From NCBI RefSeq assembly GCF_000518665.1, contig NZ_JAEA01000007.1, positions 218,208-282,207 of the forward strand: 64,000 nucleotides of DNA. Direction: 5' to 3'. Shown here one piece after another: positions 59,747 to 64,000 of the stretch. This stretch comes from Microvirga flocculans ATCC BAA-817 (GTDB lineage Bacteria; Pseudomonadota; Alphaproteobacteria; Rhizobiales; Beijerinckiaceae). The translations under genes were made by a program, and so were the position numbers. How positions within the stretch are numbered: position 1 is the stretch's first letter; every line of letters begins with the position of its first letter. Below the pieces are notes generated by a model, which worked only from the letters and a program-made list of their open reading frames with translations, did not search any database and was not told the origin of the DNA.

Positions 59747-60592
59747 ATGTCCATCGCCGATCTCGCCCGAACCATCGACGCCGCCTGGGAAGACCGGGCC
59801 AATGTCAGCCCCTTCACCACGGGAGCCGCGCGCGAGGCCGTGGACGAATCCATGGAGCTTCTCGATTCCGGCAAGGCGCGCGTGGCCGAGAAGACCGCCG
59901 GCGGCGAGTGGCAGGTGCATCAGTGGCTCAAGAAGGCCGTTCTCTTGTCCTTCCGCCTCAACGACATGGAAATCGTCAAGGGCGGTCCGGGCGAAGCGAC
60001 CTGGTGGGACAAGGTGCCCTCCAAGTTCGCCGGATGGGGCGAGAACCGCTTCCGGGAGGCGGGCTTCCGCGCCGTTCCGAACTGCACCGTGCGGCGCGGC
60101 GCGTATATCGCGCCCGGCGTGGTGCTGATGCCCTCCTTCGTCAATCTCGGTGCCTATGTGGGTGAGAACACCATGGTCGATACCTGGGCGACGGTCGGTT
60201 CCTGCGCCCAGATCGGCAAGAACGTGCATCTCTCCGGCGGCGTCGGCATCGGCGGCGTGCTGGAGCCGCTCCAGGCCAATCCCACCATCATCGAGGACAA
60301 TTGCTTCATCGGCGCCCGCTCCGAGGTGGTGGAGGGCGTGGTCGTCGGCGAGGGCTCGGTGCTCTCCATGGGCGTGTTCCTCTCCGCCTCGACCAAGATC
60401 GTCGACCGCAACACCGGCGAGGTCTTCATCGGCCGCGTGCCGCCCTATTCCGTGGTCGTCCCCGGCTCGCTCCCCGGCAAGCCCCTGCCGGACGGCACTC
60501 CCGGCCCATCCCTCTACTGCGCCGTCATCGTGAAGCGCGTCGATGCGCAGACCCGCGCCAAGACGGCTATCAACGAGCTGTTGCGCGACTGA
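59747..60592 (+). CDS. dapD: 2,3,4,5-tetrahydropyridine-2,6-dicarboxylate N-succinyltransferase
   Basis: Lysine/diaminopimelate pathway enzyme of 281 residues that succinylates tetrahydrodipicolinate. [14 protein letters not shown] and WWDKVPSKF are DapD-specific. The left-handed beta-helix of hexapeptide repeats runs from about 105 to 240 ([21 protein letters not shown] in parts; [20 protein letters not shown]). The ATG at 59747 matches the family; the frame is open upstream but not conserved. dapE follows 4 bp later. Confidence 0.95.
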   Translation: MSIADLARTIDAAWEDRANVSPFTTGAAREAVDESMELLDSGKARVAEKTAGGEWQVHQWLKKAVLLSFRLNDMEIVKGGPGEATWWDKVPSKFAGWGENRFREAGFRAVPNCTVRRGAYIAPGVVLMPSFVNLGAYVGENTMVDTWATVGSCAQIGKNVHLSGGVGIGGVLEPLQANPTIIEDNCFIGARSEVVEGVVVGEGSVLSMGVFLSASTKIVDRNTGEVFIGRVPPYSVVVPGSLPGKPLPDGTPGPSLYCAVIVKRVDAQTRAKTAINELLRD

Positions 60593-60596
60593 TCCG

Positions 60597-61754
60597 ATGG
60601 AACACTCACCGCTTTCCCTCGCCCAATCCCTTCTCCGCTGCCCCTCCGTGACGCCGGAGGAGGGTGGGGCGCTTTCCTTCATCGAGAGCGTTCTGAAGCA
60701 AGCAGGCTTCGAGGTTCACCGCCCGGTCTTCTCCGAGCCCGGAACGCCGGACGTGGAGAACCTCTATGCCCGGTACGGCACGGGCGAGCCGTATCTGCTC
60801 TTTGCGGGCCACACCGATGTGGTGCCGCCGGGCGATGTGGGCCGCTGGACGCACGATCCCTTCGGCGGCGAAATCCACGACGGCGAACTCTACGGGCGCG
60901 GCGCGGTCGATATGAAGGGCGGCATCGCCTGCATGATGGCGGCGGCGCTCGACTTCATCCGCGACAATCCGGATTTCAAAGGCTCCATCGGCTTCCTCAT
61001 CACGGGAGACGAGGAGGGGCCTGCCGTCAACGGCACGGTGAAGCTCCTCGAATGGGCGAAGGGCCGCGGCGAGCGGTTCGATCATTGCATCCTGGGCGAG
61101 CCGACGAACCCGAACCAGCTCGGCGACATGATCAAGATCGGGCGGCGCGGTTCGCTCACGGGCAGCATCGTCGTCGAGGGCAAGCAGGGGCACGTGGCCT
61201 ATCCGCACCTCGCGGACAATCCCATTCCGGGCATGATGCGCCTGCTCGACGGGCTTTTGAAGGAGCCGCTCGACCGGGGCACCGACCATTTCGATGCCTC
61301 GAACTTGGAGGTGACCACCATCGACGTGGGCAATCCGGCCTCCAACGTGATCCCGGCCGAGGCGAAGGCCACCTTCAACATCCGCTTCAACGATCTCTGG
61401 ACGCCCCGTAGCCTTGAGGCGGAGATCGAGCGCCGCCTGCGCGAGGCCGCCGGCAACACGGTGCGCTACACCCTGACCATGGAGCCGACCAACGCGGTCG
61501 CCTTCCTCACGCCGCCGAATGCCTTCGTGGACTTCATCGCCGATGCCATCAAGGCCGAGACCGGCTCAGTGCCTAAGCTCTCCACCACGGGCGGCACCTC
61601 GGATGCTCGCTTCATCGTGAAGTACTGCCCCGTGGTCGAGTTCGGCCTCGTGGGCCAGACCATGCACCAGATCGACGAGCGCGTGCCGGTTGCCGATCTC
61701 GACCGGCTGGCAACGATCTACCGCAAGGTGCTGGACGCCTATTTCTCCGCGTGA
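60597..61754 (+). CDS. dapE: Succinyl-diaminopimelate desuccinylase
   Basis: Dizinc hydrolase of 385 residues that removes succinate to give LL-diaminopimelate for lysine and peptidoglycan. Metal and catalytic residues are visible: His72 and Asp74 in [10 protein letters not shown], Asp105 in [10 protein letters not shown], Glu139-Glu140 in TGDEEGPA, and His in [12 protein letters not shown] dimerisation domain (about 180-295) has [20 protein letters not shown]. It forms an operon with dapD. Confidence 0.95.
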   Translation: MEHSPLSLAQSLLRCPSVTPEEGGALSFIESVLKQAGFEVHRPVFSEPGTPDVENLYARYGTGEPYLLFAGHTDVVPPGDVGRWTHDPFGGEIHDGELYGRGAVDMKGGIACMMAAALDFIRDNPDFKGSIGFLITGDEEGPAVNGTVKLLEWAKGRGERFDHCILGEPTNPNQLGDMIKIGRRGSLTGSIVVEGKQGHVAYPHLADNPIPGMMRLLDGLLKEPLDRGTDHFDASNLEVTTIDVGNPASNVIPAEAKATFNIRFNDLWTPRSLEAEIERRLREAAGNTVRYTLTMEPTNAVAFLTPPNAFVDFIADAIKAETGSVPKLSTTGGTSDARFIVKYCPVVEFGLVGQTMHQIDERVPVADLDRLATIYRKVLDAYFSA

Positions 61755-61867
61755 GCCTGACGCGCCTGAGCCTTAGTGCCCTTGGCCTGCGACAAGGCGG
61801 CCCGGCTTATTGACTCTGCTCATCGCCGGGCAAGCTTCCTGATCTGAAGGTAACGGGCGGAGAGGCG

Positions 61868-62698
61868 ATGGCTGCACCGGATTCAGGTGATCGGCCCAAT
61901 GAGGCCGGCATCATCGAGACGCAGGCTCTGACGCGGAGCTTCGGCGATCTGACGGCTCTCGACGCCGTTTCCCTGCAGGTCCGCCCGGGTGAGATTTTCG
62001 GTCTGATCGGGCCGAACGGGGCCGGAAAATCGACCCTCATCAAGATGCTCACGACCCTGCTGCCGCCGACCTCCGGGACCGCCCGCGTAGCGGGCTTCGA
62101 TGTGGTGCGCCAGCCTGCGAAGGTGAGGGCCCATATCGGCTATGTGCCCCAGCTCCTGTCGGCGGACGGCGCCCTGACGGCTTACGAGAACCTTCTGGTT
62201 TCCGCGCGCCTCTATCTCGTTCCTCCGGCACAACGGGCGGTGCGCATCGAGGCCGCCCTCAAGCTGATGGATCTGGAAGATGCGGCTCAGCGCCTCGTCT
62301 CGGGCTTTTCCGGGGGCATGATCCGGCGGCTCGAGATCGCGCAGAGCATGATCCACGAGCCTGCCGTCCTGTTCATGGACGAGCCGACGGTCGGGCTCGA
62401 TCCGGTGGCCCGCCGCGCCGTCTGGGATCATGTGCGGCAGTTGCGTGCCAATCTCGGCACCACGATCCTGATCACGACCCATCTGATGGACGAGGCGGAC
62501 GAGCTTTGCGACCGGATCGGGGTTCTGCATGCGGGGCGGCTCGAAGAGGTGGGCGCGCCCCAGGAATTGAAAGCCCGGATCGGTCCCGAAGCCACTCTCG
62601 ACGACGTGTTCGCCCATGTGACGGGGACCGAGATCACTACCGCAGGATCCTATCGCGATGTCCGACAGACCCGCGCCAGCGCTCGCGCCCATTCGTGA
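61868..62698 (+). CDS. ABC-2 type transporter ATP-binding protein
   Basis: Exporter ATPase of 276 residues, DrrA/NodI-like. It has Walker A GPNGAGKST near residue 52, Q-loop YVPQLLSADGALTAYENL, signature FSGGMIRRLEIAQSM, Walker B VLFMDEPTVGLDPVARR and H-loop TTHLMDEADELCDRIG. The C-terminal TLDDVFAHVTG is typical of drug-export ATPases. It overlaps the permease gene by 41 bp in another frame, so the pair is tightly coupled. Confidence 0.92.
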   Translation: MAAPDSGDRPNEAGIIETQALTRSFGDLTALDAVSLQVRPGEIFGLIGPNGAGKSTLIKMLTTLLPPTSGTARVAGFDVVRQPAKVRAHIGYVPQLLSADGALTAYENLLVSARLYLVPPAQRAVRIEAALKLMDLEDAAQRLVSGFSGGMIRRLEIAQSMIHEPAVLFMDEPTVGLDPVARRAVWDHVRQLRANLGTTILITTHLMDEADELCDRIGVLHAGRLEEVGAPQELKARIGPEATLDDVFAHVTGTEITTAGSYRDVRQTRASARAHS

Positions 62699-63485
62699 AG
62701 CGGCTTTGCCGTCACCGGCGATGGGGTACCTCACCCAGGTCTATGCGGTGGCGGCAGCCGAGATCCAGAAGCTCGGGCATGACCCCAGCGAACTCCTGAC
62801 GCGAGCCCTCCAGCCTGCGATCTGGCTTCTGCTGTTCGGGCAGGTCATGGCCCAGGTGCGGGGCATCGCGGATGGAGGCCGCTACCTGGATTTCCTGGCG
62901 CCCGGCATCCTGGCCCAGAGCGTCCTTTTCGCCGCCATCTTCTACGGGATCGCCGTAATTTGGGAGCGGGATCTCGGGGTGCTGCACCGCTACATGGTCA
63001 GCCCTGCACCGCGCAGCGCGCTCGTTCTCGGCAAGGCGGCCTCGTCGGCCGTGCGGGGCCTGTCCCAGGCCGTCATTGTATATGGGCTCGCAGTCCTTAT
63101 GGGGATCGAGGTTTCGTTCTCCCCGGTCCACATCGCCGGTGTCGCGCTCTTCATCGCCATCGGTTCGGCCCTATTCTCGACCTTCTCCCTGATCATCGCC
63201 TGCATCGTGAAGACACGGGAGCGTTTCATGGGCATCGGCCAGGTGCTCACCATGCCGATCTTCTTCGCCAGCAACGCGATCTATCCTATCGAATTGATGC
63301 CGGCGTGGCTCAGGGCCGTCTCATCCGCCAATCCGCTGACCTATGAAGTCGACGGCCTCCGCGCCCTCATGCTGGCCGGCGGCACGAGCAAATACGGGCT
63401 TGGTGTCGACCTTGCCATCCTCACCGCCGTGACGGCGCTGCTCGTGGCGATTGCGGCCCGCATGTATCCTCGCCTGACGTCCTGA
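62658..63485 (+). CDS. ABC-2 type transporter permease
   Basis: Membrane subunit of 275 residues with about six helices. SELLTRALQPAIWLLLFGQVM, YLDFLAPGILAQSVLFAAIFYG and FASNAIYPIELMPAWLRAVSSANPLTY (in parts) are the DrrB/NodJ-type hallmarks. The ATG at 62658 lies inside the ATPase gene. A later ATG at MGYLTQVY (62721) would avoid the overlap and is possible. The cargo is unknown; no biosynthetic genes are adjacent. Confidence 0.9.
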   Translation: MSDRPAPALAPIREAALPSPAMGYLTQVYAVAAAEIQKLGHDPSELLTRALQPAIWLLLFGQVMAQVRGIADGGRYLDFLAPGILAQSVLFAAIFYGIAVIWERDLGVLHRYMVSPAPRSALVLGKAASSAVRGLSQAVIVYGLAVLMGIEVSFSPVHIAGVALFIAIGSALFSTFSLIIACIVKTRERFMGIGQVLTMPIFFASNAIYPIELMPAWLRAVSSANPLTYEVDGLRALMLAGGTSKYGLGVDLAILTAVTALLVAIAARMYPRLTS

Positions 63486-63692
63486 ACACGGGATGCGCCG
63501 CGAATGGCGATCGGCGCATGCAACGCGCTCACCGTAAACATCTGACGAGAAAAGTTGACTTGCACTTTTGGGATCCACCCGATGCGCTAAGCCCCGCGAT
63601 GGAGGTTCCATTAACTGTCCTGTGCGGTCCCGCCGGGATTTCCGGCCTGGTTTCGTGACAGGCAACGGTGCGGATGCTAGAGCGGCGGTCAT

Positions 63693-64000
63693 TCAAACGA
63701 ATCCATATCCGGCGGCGGTAAAGTAGTTGCGGCACGCCTCAGGCTTCACGAGATCGCAGATGTCGCCGATGGCGCGCCAGAGTGCCTCGATGGTTCGGGC
63801 TTCGGCTTTGCGCAAGTGCGCTTTGATCTGCGAGAAGACCTGCTCAATCGGATTCAAGTCCGGACTGTAGGGCGGCAGAAACAGGAGCCACGCGCCACGG
63901 GCCCGGACGGCCATCTCGGCTTTCGCACTCTTGTGTGCCGGAAGATTGTCGAGGATCACGACGTCGCCGTGCGACAGGGTCGGAGCCAGCTGGGTCTCCA
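63693..64000 (-). mobile_element. IS630-family transposase, C-terminal part (element cut by window edge)
   Basis: The frame continues to base 64000 without a start. The visible protein has [14 protein letters not shown] and [20 protein letters not shown], holding the second Asp and the Glu of the DDE catalytic triad in the IS630/Tc1-mariner style. The probable right end of the element is near 63680, next to CTAG at 63677-63680, the target preferred by IS630. The region 63486-63692 between the permease and this end holds no gene. Confidence 0.88.

Overview
The window is 64 kb of a GC-rich chromosome from an alphaproteobacterium, most likely order Hyphomicrobiales and close to Methylobacteriaceae/Microvirga. 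This placement is inferred from gene order (cytochrome c-kdsB-pheA, SRP RNA-dnaX-ybaB-recR, hsp20-DUF1150), codon use and short dispersed palindromes. I could not run a homology search. No tRNA, rRNA, CRISPR array or prophage is visible. The only mobile element is an IS630-type transposase cut by the right edge.

Layout. 0-5 kb: the end of a TctA transporter gene, 5-oxoprolinase subunits pxpB/pxpC without pxpA, a 3-hydroxybutyrate dehydrogenase and a proline iminopeptidase. 5-9 kb: a four-gene polyamine-type ABC importer. 9.3-15.7 kb: a dipeptide/oligopeptide ABC importer (dppABCDF order) followed by a membrane dipeptidase. 15.8-26.3 kb: argH, hsp20 with its DUF1150 partner, a hydrolase, a glycosyltransferase, the translation block infC-rpmI-rplT-pheS-pheT, and moeB.

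26.4-44.1 kb is a nucleoside island and the most interesting part. On the + strand a BMP-type nucleoside importer (solute-binding protein, ATPase, two permeases, with a VOC protein inserted) leads into cdd, purine-nucleoside phosphorylase, deoC, deoA and a 2-hydroxyacid dehydrogenase. On the - strand lie phosphopentomutase (deoB) and then three consecutive genes matching the fungal URC uracil-degradation set: a GTP-cyclohydrolase-II-like protein (URC1), a DUF1688 protein (URC4) and uracil phosphoribosyltransferase (URC6/upp). Together they suggest import of nucleosides, deamination and phosphorolysis, entry of the sugar into central metabolism, and opening of the uracil ring through UMP. The first nucleoside permease appears to carry an in-frame internal deletion that would disable it.

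44.2-52.1 kb: a YejABEF-type peptide ABC importer with two tandem, diverged solute-binding proteins. 52.3-63.5 kb: housekeeping genes (membrane cytochrome c, kdsB-pheA-GNAT, nudC, HIT protein, SRP RNA, dnaX-ybaB-recR, dapD-dapE) and an ABC-2 exporter pair. The right edge holds the transposase.

Four ABC importers (polyamine, dipeptide, nucleoside, YejABEF peptide) in one window, together with peptidases and nucleoside-catabolic enzymes, point to a scavenging lifestyle.
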